Origin: Hypholoma sublateritium FD-334 SS-4
Lineage: Eukaryota > Basidiomycota > Agaricomycetes > Agaricales > Strophariaceae
NCBI GenBank assembly: GCA_000827495.1
Contig: KN817693.1
Span: 1-56,511 of the forward strand
Direction: 5' to 3'
Length of the DNA stretch: 56,511 nucleotides
Shown: positions 45,832 through 56,511 of the stretch, piece by piece
Layout: the number at the start of each line of letters is the position of its first letter
Numbering within the stretch: the stretch's first letter is position 1
Notes under the pieces: generated by a model
Told to the model about the DNA's origin: nothing
What the model saw: only the letters and a program-made list of their open reading frames with translations
Databases searched by the model: none
Translations under genes and position numbers: made by a program

Positions 45832-46119
45832 GCGTCTGTTTTTTGACGCAGCTAAGGTGAACTTGCTGTTAGAACAACTATCATATATACACCGTTCTAA
45901 CTTAAATTTGTCAAGATCTTTCTGAATACTTGGCTTCGAAAGACGCATGACCCAGGCCTTAACGCAACCCGGGCACAGTAATTCCCTCGAGCCATTAAAT
46001 TCTGTTATTCCATACTATACTTATACTTATTATACACTAGCCCTCGATATTTTGAATGCGGTCCGCATCTTCAGTGAAATGTCTTGACGCATCGAGGTAC
46101 GTAATTGTCGAATGATTGA

Positions 46120-46501
46120 TTATTGCTCGCTCGAGCTGAGCGGATCGAGCGAATTTGCCAACCACGTACGTGCGTCGTACGTCTCTTGAAAACCGAACGC
46201 TTTCTGACCCTTCTGCCCTTGACTTACATCATAAAGTGTGCGGAGGCTGCTTCTAAGTCCCTCTGTACCATGTTCTTGTGCCGCTGTGCCGCTATAACGC
46301 CGAACCATCGACGTGGTTGCAAAGGACGTGCTGATATTCCTGCGACTTGGCCTTGGTCTTGAGTTGCTCGTGGGTTTTCGTATCATCAACATGATCATGG
46401 TGTACAGTTTTCAGGGACTGTCGCTTTCTCATCCTTTGCTTTCTCCGCCTAATCCCCTCGTGAACATTGTCCAAAGGAATACCCCAATATTCTCTCGGCA
46501 T
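46120..46501 (-). CDS. Possible small hypothetical gene
   Basis: On the minus strand, MPREYWGIPLDNVHEGIRRR, then KQRMRKRQSLKT, is followed by a GTACAC donor-like site. After a plausible intron the adjacent frame gives SRRNISTSFATTSMVRRYSG, then a stretch ending LANSLDPLSSSEQ at 46120. The basic, amphipathic first exon and the lack of any competing gene on the plus strand suggest a small gene. No family is recognised and the splice model is unproven. It may equally be chance. Confidence 0.3.
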
Positions 46502-46596
46502 TTTTGCTGGGCTGTCGATCATATAAAGCTTGCCCGTCCTCGAGGTTAGAATACATGATATAGCCGGTGACTGTCACACTGTTTGTCCCAAGCAAC

Positions 46597-47478
46597 ATGA
46601 TCCTCGGTCTCCTCCATTGTTTTGTATTCACTCTGGCGTTGGGAACCATCGTCCAATCGAAAACATTCAACAACACAATCTATATTATATCGAATGCAGA
46701 AACCCCATCCTTGAATTTACCTGGGCTCACACCGATTGGTGCTCTGAGGGCTGAAGAATGCCTTCCCCAGGTTAAACTCCCTATTTGGCGCATCTACTAT
46801 CGTTGATGTTTTTACTCTGCAGCTGTTTGCACCGCTGGACGTAGGAATCATTGTCACTTGTCCACTTGACTCGGAATCTGGGAAGTGTGCAAGTACGATC
46901 GTCACGGCTACTCCCACTGCAAACTGGCTTGGAATCCCTATTGATACGTCCTGGTGAATTCTCTATCCTTCCCAGAATATAACAAAATCGCCGCTAACGT
47001 AGTCGCCTCAGTGGTGCAGACGAAGAGACCGACGATGATTGTGTTACCGACCTTTTGAAGGGATTTACAAAGAATAGCACCCAGTCTGTGCTAATTGTTT
47101 GGGTATGTTCCCACAACTCTCAATTGAGTCTCTACGACACTTATATGTGGTCTCCACCAGGATCTGGGTGATATGGATTCTCTCTTTGAAAATCTTGATA
47201 TAGATGACGATAACAACAACAACGAAGACGACGACGACGATGATGACGATAGCACGCCTCAGTAAGCATTAGCCTCTAGAGAAAAACTCGTGCTGATCGC
47301 GGTTTGTAGCTATGATATACTCACTACCGTTGTCGAGCACAGAATCGAGAGCATTGTTTCGCAGGGTTGTTCTGGAATTGATGGTCAAGCACATGGGACC
47401 TTTAGAAGACGGTCCGGTCCCGGAAAATCTCACATTGGCAGAGAAATGAAGAAACCCATTCGCAATTTCCAGGGATAA
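46597..47478 (+). CDS. Secreted histidine-phosphatase-like protein lacking the RHG motif
   Basis: Five exons. MILGLLHCFVFTLALGTIVQ is a signal peptide. The mature start NTIYIISNAETPSLNLPGLT, then PIGALRAEECLP, aligns with the first strand of phosphoglycerate-mutase-like phosphatases (xxxRHGET...LTxxGxxQA), but the catalytic Arg-His-Gly is replaced by Ser-Asn-Ala. Next come LDVGIIVTCPLDSESGKCAS, TDDDCVTDLLKGFTKNSTQS and VLIVW, then DMDSLFENLDIDDDN and an Asn/Asp run (47206-47255), and finally ESIVSQGCSGIDGQ and a basic tail. Four or more Cys suggest disulphides in a secreted protein. The family is widespread in Agaricomycetes. Being catalytically dead is inferred from the missing motif. It is tandem with the DUF6533-type gene upstream. 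Confidence 0.65.
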
Positions 47479-48100
47479 TATTGACCAACTCTGACGTGTC
47501 TCGCCAAATTTCGTTGATGTCGTTGGTAATTTATCATGAACAATGCATACTTGCCCTTGTAAATAAAGTGGATCGAACCACAGTCTTTCGATTTCCCAAA
47601 ACTTGCCTAAAATATTACTCCCATCCCCTTAATTATTTCGTGTCCACATTCGGGTTGAAGTTTTCGTTACGGAGGTAGGCAAGCAGTAGGGATACTTACT
47701 GGTCCTCAGGCACATTTCCAGAGCCCAGCACTTGTCAAAGTTGAACTGCCAGTGAATTTTGTTGGAATTTTGTTGTATTCAAGTTGTATTTGTGGAACTT
47801 GGCAGTCGCTTTTTCGGGCTTTGGCCAAAATCAGGCTTGCAAGCTACCTATACACTCAAACATATACTTATGTCTGTGTCTCTTCTGAAAGAGAATAAGT
47901 AGGTACAAAGGGACTTGAGAGAGGGAGTCACACTAAGTATCCGCATCCACCCCACTGACCAATTTAAACCAACGCTTAGGTAATCGTTAATTAGGACCGA
48001 GCAGTACTAGTAACTCCAAAGTAACTCTTGCCTGCCGTGGCTTTGCGAAGGCCTCCTCTACCCTCTACCTCTCGTGTTTTTCATGAGGAATTGGCCTGGC
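47479..48100. other. Intergenic, no gene seen
   Basis: About 620 bp, with short T/G-rich repeats (GTTGGAATTTTGTTGTATTC, near 47760). It should hold the HDAC promoter. No coding homology. Confidence 0.5.
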
Positions 48101-50998
48101 ATGGAGGACTATACCGCACAATTGTCTTCAATGGCAGTCAACAACGGAGCCGGTTCATCATCGGTGGCCGCAATCTCAAGAAGGGAAAACCAAGCACAGC
48201 GCCAGCCACGCGCCTCGTCGGTCCCTCTCGTCCCAGACAACTACGCAGTCGGCTACGTATATTCGTCAGAAATGATGATTCACTTCTCACCCCACGGACA
48301 CCCTGAGCAGCCAGCCCGAGTCCAAGAAATTTGGCGCACGCTTGTGCAAGATCAACTTACCAAGAGCATGAAGTGGATTCCTATTCGAGAGGTCCGCAGA
48401 GACGAAGCACTTCTAGTTCATAGCGAAGACCACTGGGATAAAGTACTAGCTATTCAATGTAAGTATATGAATATTATATATTTTCTTATCCATCGAGAGG
48501 CTAAGGAAGGCATTCGGAATATTAGACTTAAGTGATCAAGCAAGAGCGGACTCAGAGGATTATTATGAACAAATGTCTCTCTACGTGATGCCTGGTACCA
48601 CACGAGCTGCCCTCCTGAGCGCTGGAGGTGTTATAGAAGCGTGTCTCGCTGTTGCACGAAATGAACTAAAAAAAACATTTGCCATCGTTAGGCCCCCGGG
48701 ACATCATGCTGAACCTGATGAGCACATGGGCTTTTGTTTCTTCAACAATGTTGCCGTCGCAACGAGAGTGGTCCAAGAGGCCACCCCGCTGAAAAAGATT
48801 TTAATTCTTGATTGGTGTGTTTGTCCAAACGCCCATCGCACTTGTGCTCATGCTCATTTTTTTATCAAAGGGATGTACATCATGGTATGCTTGCTCATTT
48901 TTCCAGCGAATATAGTGATGTAGTTAACACAGACAAGGGAATGGAACTCAAAGGGCGTTTTATGATAATTCTTCTGTTCTGTATATTTCTCTCCATCGCT
49001 ATGAGCAAGGAACTTTCTATCCCTGTGGTCCTTATGGGTCGATGACTTCTACTGGGGAAGGCTCCGGCCTTGGATAGTGAGTCATTCAAAGAAGGGTGCA
49101 ATTGATTGTTAACAGAATATATCCAGCTCTGTCAATATACCCTGGCCTGAACACGGAATGGGAGATGCAGAATACATATATGCCTTTCAAAAGGTTGTGA
49201 TGCCAATTGCCATGGAATTTGCTCCTGAACTCGTAATAAGTAAGTTACTTGACTTGATGTAGACAATCCGTGTCCTTACTATATTTTCGCAATCCAGTAT
49301 CTGCTGGATTCGACGCCGCGGAAGGAGATGAACTTGGAGAGTGTCTCGTCACGCCCACTGGATATGCTCATATGACGCATATGCTCTCTGGATTGGCTGG
49401 TGGGAAATTAGTGGTTGCTTTAGAGGTCAATTTTTGTCCATTTTTATTGAACTATTCCACTTATCTTTTTCAAGGGCGGATACAATCTTGACTCTATATC
49501 CAAATCAGCACTAGCTGTTACAAGAGTTCTCCTTGGCCAACCTCCTGATGAATTGCCACCGCTGAAGGCTAACGAAGCAGCAACTGAAACGGTTTGGTTG
49601 GTAGCGCGAGAACTCAGCAAATACTGGAAGAGCCTTGATCCAAAAGCTTGCGACCCACAGGAAGGTGAACAATGAATCCCGCATAGTTCCACTCAGGAGA
49701 TATTGCTGAGAACATTTTCCAGGCCTAGAAGAAATCAGCTTCTCGATACCTGGTGTGTCTTGATTATTCATATCAACGTTATCGACACTCACATCCATTG
49801 CAGAAATCCTCAAAGCTCATCGCCAACATTACATGTACACCACTCATAATATGATGCAAGTCCCGATGATGACTCCGGAGTTGGAAGATCGTTTTTCTTC
49901 TCAGGTCATGTGCACGTAGGCATTTCTTCCCTGTTTTCTTTCCTATTTTCTTCGATTTCTATCTTACTCTTGTGTAGCGCGGATACATTTGAGAACAAAA
50001 CTTTGGTTGTCTTTGCCCATGAATTGTGAGTTCAATAGATAATTATTCTCTACCAGTTTGCTCAGATACTGTTCCAGTGGCAACCTTCGTCTTGAGCTGG
50101 AATCATCTGCTACGTGTGATGTGCAACTCGAGCGATCGTATCTGGTATGCTTTACAGATCTCAACCTTACCAAGCTAACTGTCCATTTAAGATCGATTTT
50201 TCCAAACAACTTATCGGTTGGGTCAGAAAGGAAGGATTCGCATATCTTGATGCTAACTTATATCCAAAACCTCCGACTATTTCACATTCGGTAGGTGAAT
50301 TGAGTTGTCTTCAGTTATTGTTCCTCTGATTATCCTCAGCGACATAAATCAATGGAAGATGCCGGCAAAGAAGTCATGACCTACCTTTGGGACAATTATA
50401 TTCAGTGACTTATCTTGCATTGGCAACTTGAGTCTTCATACTGACCATCATACAAAGGCTTTCTAGCGCCCAACGTATCATATTCATTGGTCACGGACCT
50501 GGGTGCAAACCATTGGTGGATTTGGTCAATCTTCGTGGTGAGTACCTGCTATATCGTTTTTGCTTATGTTGAATTGTTTGTATTAGCCACGGGTGTTACC
50601 AAAGTCGTCAAAGTGTTCGTCCAAGTAATGGGTCTACAAAAAATGCCCTTTTTCCCTCACGATATTGAAGATTCGAGGGCATGGTATCAGAAAGTGAGCT
50701 TATGCTGTGCTCCAGAGAGATTGTTATCATTGAAGCGATCTAGTGTTCTCTTGTAATTGTTCCAACCTCTCACCCTATATTGGGACCCATTGTCAAAGCC
50801 AAAGATCTAAAACGACATGGAACCATAGTTCCTATCGGTAATATTCTTTCTGTGGCTATAATACTACTCGTTGAATGCCTCCTAGATGAAACAAGGCAAA
50901 TCAAATTGATCAGTCGAAGCCTACCTGCCATCGAGGAATTTGTTAACGAGCAGTTATCCAATTACCCATTATCTAATCGTACAAATAGATCAATGTAA
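48101..50998 (+). CDS. HDA1: Class II histone deacetylase, Hda1/Clr3 type, with Arb2 domain
   Basis: About fifteen exons. The deacetylase domain has [40 protein letters not shown], the catalytic His pair in [20 protein letters not shown], the zinc ligands in LDWDVHHGNGTQ (joined over two introns) and [20 protein letters not shown], then [20 protein letters not shown]. The C-terminal half is the Arb2 domain: [48 protein letters not shown], and the end [17 protein letters not shown]. Clr3 in fission yeast deacetylates histone H3 Lys14 in the SHREC silencing complex; Hda1 in budding yeast targets H2B and H3. All catalytic residues are present, so the enzyme should be active. The start is the ATG before EDYTAQLSS; one six codons upstream is in frame. 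Confidence 0.9.
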
Positions 50999-51202
50999 TA
51001 TCCAATGTATACTTTCATGGTTTTTCGTCTGAAATAATTCTACCACCAAGCTTCGAAGTGATTTGTGGCTTCAGTCTTCGGAAGTGACCAAGATCAATTT
51101 GTATATAATGTCCAGTGTTTATTTCTATTTTTAGGTGATTAGAAACCTGCCGAGCAACTCAGTCGACTGCCAGCCTTGAGACATCCGACTCGTCACTAGT
51201 AA

Positions 51203-52420
51203 ATGTCCTCGACCTCCAACGTTAATACACCCCCCGTTGTTATCCCAGCATCAGGAAACAACATCATCGTAAACCCGTCACAGGTAATTTCTACTGCTCA
51301 ATAGAAAACCACGATCTATATTTTGACAAGGTAGTTCATCAGCGTGGTAACCCCGTCTTAGAATGCATTAGAAATGTCGGGAAGGAATACGGAGACATAG
51401 TTGCTGATTACCAGGTCGGCAGGACCACTGGTGTTTTGTTTTTAAGGTTTTACTTCTTTTTCATGCCTTGTCTAAAGCTAAATTTGACACTGTCGAAGTC
51501 TCAAATATCATCGCCTGCACCCAGAATATATCCTCAATCGCATAGAAAAGCTCGGGCATTCTTATAACCTTAGGATCCTGTTGATCCTATGTGACGTTGT
51601 GCGTCATTCAGCGCATCTTACACGTCCAGTTTGACAGGATGTATCGAGACAGTCGGAGCATCGTGAACCGATTCGGGAACTTACGAAGGTCAGTCTTGCT
51701 AAAATCTCGCGATCTGTCTCTAATCTACATATACTTAGGCCTGTCTTATCAATGACATAACGATTATAGTCGCCTTTTCGTTCGTATTGTTCGTACTTAA
51801 AAAATTACCCCTCGTTTACATCGTGATACCTAGATCTGAGGAGGCTGGCCATTACTTGACGACCTTCAAGCAGTTTGAGTTCAAGCCACCCACTCTCATC
51901 AAGGAACGCGTCGAAAAAGACTACCATCCCATTTTGCGCGCCTCGTTGACTACTATTAGTAGAGTCAACAAAACAGACGTAGAAACGTTGAGAACTTCGT
52001 TCGGGGTAAGCTTTGAAGTTGTTAATTTCTGACAACTATGGTTTCCGGTCCAACGTCATCTCAAGATGACTGTAGAGTTTTGCAAATATTTCTCAAGCAA
52101 CATCAGACCAATTGCAAAATCTTCCAGGTTTTGGACAAGTTAAAGTGAAGAACATCAAAATCGCTTTCGACAAACCTTTTCGCAACCAAGGCACAAGCTC
52201 ATTAACCCGGCTTGCATCCCAAGGGAAAAAGGAAATGCCCTCTAATACCCACCCTTCCAAACACCCCCAAACTACTACAGTAGTGAGGGAATCCAGTCCC
52301 CCGTGGGATATCGAATTGGACGTTGCCGCTGAGGTTGAAGACACCGACAGGATCACTTTTGATCTTCATAGTAGAATCGATGATACGTACCATTTCGACA
52401 TCGAACTTGACTTAAATTAG
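51203..52420 (+). CDS. RAD10: DNA excision repair protein ERCC1/Rad10
   Basis: About seven exons. After the disordered start MSSTSNVNTPPVVIPASGNN, the central domain reads RGNPVLECIRNVGKEYGDIV, ADYQVGRTTGVLFL, YHRLHPEYILNRIEKLGHSY, NLRILLILCDV, SEHREPIRELTK, CLINDITIIVAFSF, EEAGHYLTTFKQFEFKPPTL. The tandem helix-hairpin-helix follows (FANISQATSDQLQNLPGFGQ, VKVKNIKIAFDKPFRNQG). ERCC1/Rad10 is the non-catalytic partner of the XPF/Rad1 nuclease; together they cut 5' of bulky lesions and take part in single-strand annealing and crosslink repair. An extra acidic, Thr/Pro-rich tail of about 55 residues (52250-52417) follows the usual end. It is convergent with the nuclear-protein gene downstream (267 bp between stops). 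Confidence 0.92.
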
Positions 52421-52687
52421 CCAAACAGAAGTGGTTCCGAAATTACTGTGAAGATATATACATATATGCAATGGGGTTTGAAAACTATTTGCTTGCGCAC
52501 AAATCATCATGAACTGAAGCGTCTACAAAAAATGCGCAGGAAACAGGTGATAGACGCCCATGGACGAAAATTAGCAAAAAGGCAGGTAAGAGTTCTAGTA
52601 CGGACCTATTGGTCAAGAAAAGTGAAAGCTACAGTTATTGATGTGTATGCAGAAGTGGCCCGTGTAGTGGTTGGAGGTTCTTAAATT

Positions 52688-55600
52688 TCAAGGTTTAAGT
52701 TTTTTCTGAAAATATTCGGCTAGTGTCTTGGAACGTGCATCTGGACCATTCTTTACCCAGTGTTCACGTTGGTAGTAGATATTCATGGCTAAGCCCTTGA
52801 TAGCGGCTTTAGTCCTTGAACGCTCTAGATGTGTGGCCCGAGTGTCCACTGTAAGATAAATGAGACATGGCATAGCAAGCATGATATAGAACCGAGACTC
52901 ACAGATGTTCGAATGCAGTGTCTCCAAGCCGGCATGCAGCAGTTGTAAATCGGGTTTGAGTTTTTCGATAACTTTCCGAGGGCTTCCTACAGTCAAAGCA
53001 GTCGAATGTCTTGCTGCCAATGCCTTGCTCTCCAGGACAGCGTAGTTGCGCAGATTTGATACTGCCACACCAAGGATGGTGATATAAAATCCAAGATCAA
53101 CGTAGTCGGTCTCCGGATGTAATGCGAACTTTCCAGGAGGAAGGGCGCTTAATCTAGAGTACGGAATAAGCTGATCGATAACCTCTGGCAGAGGAGGTGT
53201 ATCGGAGTATATTTCCTACAAGGATATGTTATGAAAGCGCTCCCTAGGATTGATATACGAAGACGTACTCTCTCCAATGACTGCTTGTTGGTAATTATAC
53301 AATATGCCACGATATTAGCAATGCGGCGCATTGCGCTGGATCCTCCGGAAAGAAGTAACACTAAACGACTTTTGTTGATGGGATCGTATGCTTGAGCAAA
53401 TTGCGAGATCCTGGAACACAGATGTATTTCCTGCGAGACGTCAGCGGCGATGCAGATTGAATAATGCAAATGTATTCCTTACTATTTCCGAATTGTTCGA
53501 CTCGGTCTGCAAGTTGTTATGACATACACCGTCAATCGCCAAGTTGATGTCCCTCGCGAGATTTGTAGATATGGACTTATCCATACCCACCAACAATAAG
53601 ATAACAACAATGTCAGAAATGTCATCGACTTGCAGTCTCTTTGACCTATAATACAGGTGGGTTTATGTGAATCTGCAACGAGATGGTTATAGTCAATCAC
53701 CTTGCACATGAAGTGATTAGAACAATCAATTGGAAAAGAAAACTTTCTCGAGAAGATACTGTGATGCCTATGTATTGCTGGACATCGAAATTCACCCAAT
53801 TATGCACCGCAATGATGGAGGCATCTGCGCCGAGAGCTTGAACAGTGTTTAAAATGCGGGGGAACGAGATGGTGCTTGTACGGGGTTCTTCATTAGAGTT
53901 CCAAAATTCTTCAAGAGCGTTCACAGCCGCATTGCGAAGCAGATCGGGTGTAGGAGGGAAGGAAAAGGCTGGCCGTCCGCGTCAGCGGGAGAATATTCAT
54001 TCAGTATGTCTAGGTCAGACTTGCCTAGATTATAAAGATCGGAGGTTACAGAAGCTCGATCACTGATTTCTAGCGAAGATATAAAATTCGAATTCAGTAG
54101 TGTCGCGGCACGGGACAAGTCTGGCGATAGAATGGGGTCAGTGAAAATAAGAAACAATCAACAAGGTGTTCGTACCAGTGCGTCGAAGACAGGCATTGAA
54201 GAGTCGGATGAGGACACTAGGTCCAAAGAGACAAAATGTCGAAACGTCTTTGGTTGCGAGAGACATATTAGATGATGACAATGACCAAAAGTGGGTGCCA
54301 GAAGTTTTCTCCGAAGATTCATCGTGCTGTTTCATGGCTTTATCTTGTTTCAAGATATCGAGGATGAAGCCTCCGTTCTTTGCCCCAAATAACGTCTTGC
54401 GACCTTCGTCTTCCACGCCGTCCATAATTTCTTTGCTCTTTCTACCTGTTGGTATTTGTATCTTCTCGAATTCATCAGTAAAAGCTTCTGGGTTTTCTAC
54501 AACTGCTTTGGCGATATCTTCGCTCTGGCTATCGAGTGTGTCATCCTCGTCTTCGCCCATTTCTTCGATTGGACCGTTTTTCCCCATGTTTTGATTGTGT
54601 AACTCGGCTCGGGTGAACGCATCACCGTTACCATGCCTTTGGCTGGAGCGTTTTTCTTTCAATAATGCTGCGAACGGATCCAGAGGTTTACGCCCTGATG
54701 GCTTTCGTGTGGCTATCTTTTGCGGAGCCACTTTCGTAGCTGCACGTCCTTGTGCAATTCGGAAGCGAGATTCGTGACTGGGAGAAGGAGAACGCTTTCT
54801 CAACGAGTATCTGCCGGCCTGCTGAATAGTGCCGAAATCGTTCGTTGGAACGTCCAGGCGCAATCTACAGAGGTCATTATCAGTAATTCCGTTGACTAAC
54901 TGAGGTTGAAGGACCTACGTGGAGGGAACTGTCTTAGATGGAAGCAACAATGGGAAGGTAGCTTCTTCGTCATCGCTGCTGAGGTCTGAATGGTCATCGA
55001 GCTCAAGCGTCACAGGCTCGGGACTGGATGTTACTGTTGCGTAGGCTTTTGCCTTGATTTCAGCGATTATCTGCGCCGTCTTACTTGCACAGTCCAATAC
55101 AACGGGGGTAGGAGGTATAGACGAGAGACCACTGGGCGGAGGGGTCCCCGGGTCCGAGGATTGACTCCCTTGTGGAGTTGACAACCAACTGTCTGTCGGG
55201 GGTGTAGTTATTGGTGATAATTCAGACAGATCGCGGTCAACCTCCATGGTATTGTTGTCCATATTCCTTTCAGGTGTTATTGACCAGGAAGTATTTCGGC
55301 TGACGTTATCGACATCTACGACCAGTTTAGGGACGTCGGCCGCGTTTTCAAAGGAGAGTTCTTGTTCATCAGACTGGCTGCTAGGAATCATGTCTGAGAG
55401 TTCCGATATCTTGGGGTCTTCGACGGCTAATAGTCGAGGCCTTTTCTTGCTTTTGGGATTCGGCTAAAAGAAAAAAAAATGAAGTTTTGTATATCAGACG
55501 CTGTGGTTTAGGTAAAAGGAAACGCACGGTAGAGCTGACGTAAATAGCATTTTGCATCTTCTCCATTTCTGAGTCGCTATCATATTTTGACTTTCGTCGT

Positions 55601-56013
55601 TCTACAGACACTTCACAGTTGCCAGAAGCCACGGGTTCGGGCATAGCTGTAGCGGCTAACAAAGAAGGAGACCGTAGTCGTTTGAGTGGGGCCACTGCGA
55701 CGGGTGGCATTAGTGGCCCAGACGAAGATTGGTTTCGTTCTGATCGACGTGGAGAGTTGGGCGAAACTTTCAAAGAATCGACGATCGCGCTAATGGATGA
55801 TTTCTGGGCACTTTTCAAGGCAGAAAGTCCTGGATTGGACACGGGCTGGATGGCATTTCCTAATGCCACCGGAGAGGATGTCATCCGCGATGCTTGTTTC
55901 CCCGAGGAACGCGACGCGCCTTGTGGAGAAGACCCCACACTAGAACGCGGCGCGAAGAAAGCCGTGATAGGCTTACCATTGTGCACGGGAGGTTTTTTCG
56001 CGTTTTTAGCCAT
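52688..56013 (-). CDS. Nuclear protein with PIP-like motif, possibly Wapl-like
   Basis: About eight exons. The start MAKNAKKPPVHNGKPITAFF, then APRSS, has an I-x-x-FF core like a PCNA-interacting peptide (the leading Gln is missing). The next 450 residues are disordered, phosphosite-rich and basic (SPNSPRRSERNQSS, SKKRPRLLAVEDPK). A conserved stretch follows: RLDVPTNDFGTIQQAGRYSL, RKRSPSPS, then PLDPFAALLKEK and RKTLFGAKNGGFILDILKQD. The C-terminal 350 residues are helical, with LVLLLSGGSSAMRRIANIVA, DYVDLGFYITILG and DTRATHLERSRTKAAIKGLA, then NIYYQREHW. I recall basidiomycete proteins with this layout annotated as Wings-apart-like (cohesin release), but the match is from memory and only moderate. 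No break was seen. Start at the only Met ahead of the PIP-like motif with a good context. Confidence 0.6.
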
Positions 56014-56511
56014 GCCGTAGCTTTTACGTGTCGTTGAAGTGTTTATATGAAAGGTATGGCTCAAACTGTTTGAGAAGGAATACAAGTGACAACGCCAGTG
56101 CCAATTGCTCATTTTGACACAAATTCAAAACAATTAATTAGCGTCACGTGGGCAATGCTTGTGATATGGTTTATGTAAGTGCCCAAGCCGTGGGCATTAC
56201 ACGTGACTTGATTCGGCAAGATCTTTCACAAAACGTGAAACAGTGCCAAAATTGGCCAAATTTCAGATGTTTGTAGGCTTGAGAGAGCACCACTCATCTG
56301 TGACGGTCTAAAGCAGCTCTTAAATAGTAGATGAAAGTATAAAAATGATATGTAGGTAATTTTAAAGCATATAAATTAGGTTTAAATTAAGTATGACTGA
56401 AATATGGTAAATCAGTGCGCGACGGTGGCTGTGCACGAATTTGATAGGAATGGCCGACTTTATGTTGAGATTGCCATTCAACAAGAAAAGAGAGAGCTTA
56501 GGTTCAAATTT
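56014..56511. promoter_or_regulatory. Upstream region of the PIP-motif gene with two CACGTG sites
   Basis: About 500 bp to the window edge. CACGTG occurs at 56145-56150 and 56200-56205, 132 and 187 bp before the start at 56013. The rest is AT-rich with no coding homology. Confidence 0.45.

Noticed and set aside
52461..52684. Small plus-strand frame between ERCC1 and the nuclear-protein gene
   Set aside because: Basic and short, lying between convergent 3' ends. No homology seen, and it fits a 3' untranslated region better.

Overview
The window is a stretch of a basidiomycete (Agaricomycetes-type) fungal nuclear genome. The genes are split by many short introns (about 45-100 nt) with GT(A/G)NGT donors. 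Several families are typical of mushroom-forming fungi: DUF6698, a DUF6533-type membrane protein, a PB1-like/SAM-like hypothetical, and Myb and RNase H1 hybrid-binding-domain proteins. Species cannot be named from the sequence.

The window has two compartments. Positions 1 to about 21.4 kb are a gene-poor, decayed region. It starts with a fatty acid synthase alpha (FAS2) gene whose 3' half is broken into two pieces on opposite strands: 1-1798 minus (ketoreductase to first half of ketosynthase, with two nonsense codons and three frameshifts) and 2519-4109 plus (second half of ketosynthase and phosphopantetheinyl transferase). A GC-rich filler with a 16-bp perfect inverted repeat lies between them. 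A 5'-truncated, frameshifted DBP5 RNA-helicase copy follows (4369-5880 minus). Next come Agaricomycete-specific genes: a divergent pair (6001-7175 minus, PB1-like/SAM-like; 7713-9378 plus, DUF6698), a small coiled-coil protein (11.1 kb), an RNase H1 hybrid-binding-domain protein (12.4 kb), a broken Myb gene (13.7 kb), a possible restriction-endonuclease-fold protein (16.0-17.5 kb) and a short hypothetical (18.1 kb). Between 19.7 and 20.6 kb lies a degenerate tandem repeat array.

From 21.4 kb to the end the window is compact, AT-richer and apparently intact housekeeping sequence. In order: SmD3 (with a 6-nt microexon), SDHAF4, a Zn2Cys6 transcription factor, NSA2, YIP1 (with a GC-AG intron), the 11-kb CSF1/BLTP1-type lipid-transfer gene, an NDUFAF8-like twin CX9C protein, a DUF1746 (Dsc4-like) membrane protein, a four-TM protein, a DUF6533-type seven-TM protein, a secreted histidine-phosphatase-like protein lacking the RHG motif, a Clr3/Hda1 class II histone deacetylase with Arb2 domain, ERCC1/Rad10, and a nuclear protein with a PIP-like motif that may be Wapl-like.

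The genes do not form one pathway. Themes are mitochondrial assembly factors (SDHAF4, NDUFAF8-like), ER/Golgi membranes and lipid transfer (YIP1, CSF1, DUF1746) and chromatin/DNA repair (HDAC, ERCC1, PIP-motif protein). CACGTG palindromes occur at the promoters of SmD3, SDHAF4/TF, NSA2/YIP1 and the last gene. No tRNA, rRNA, CRISPR or autonomous transposon could be supported.
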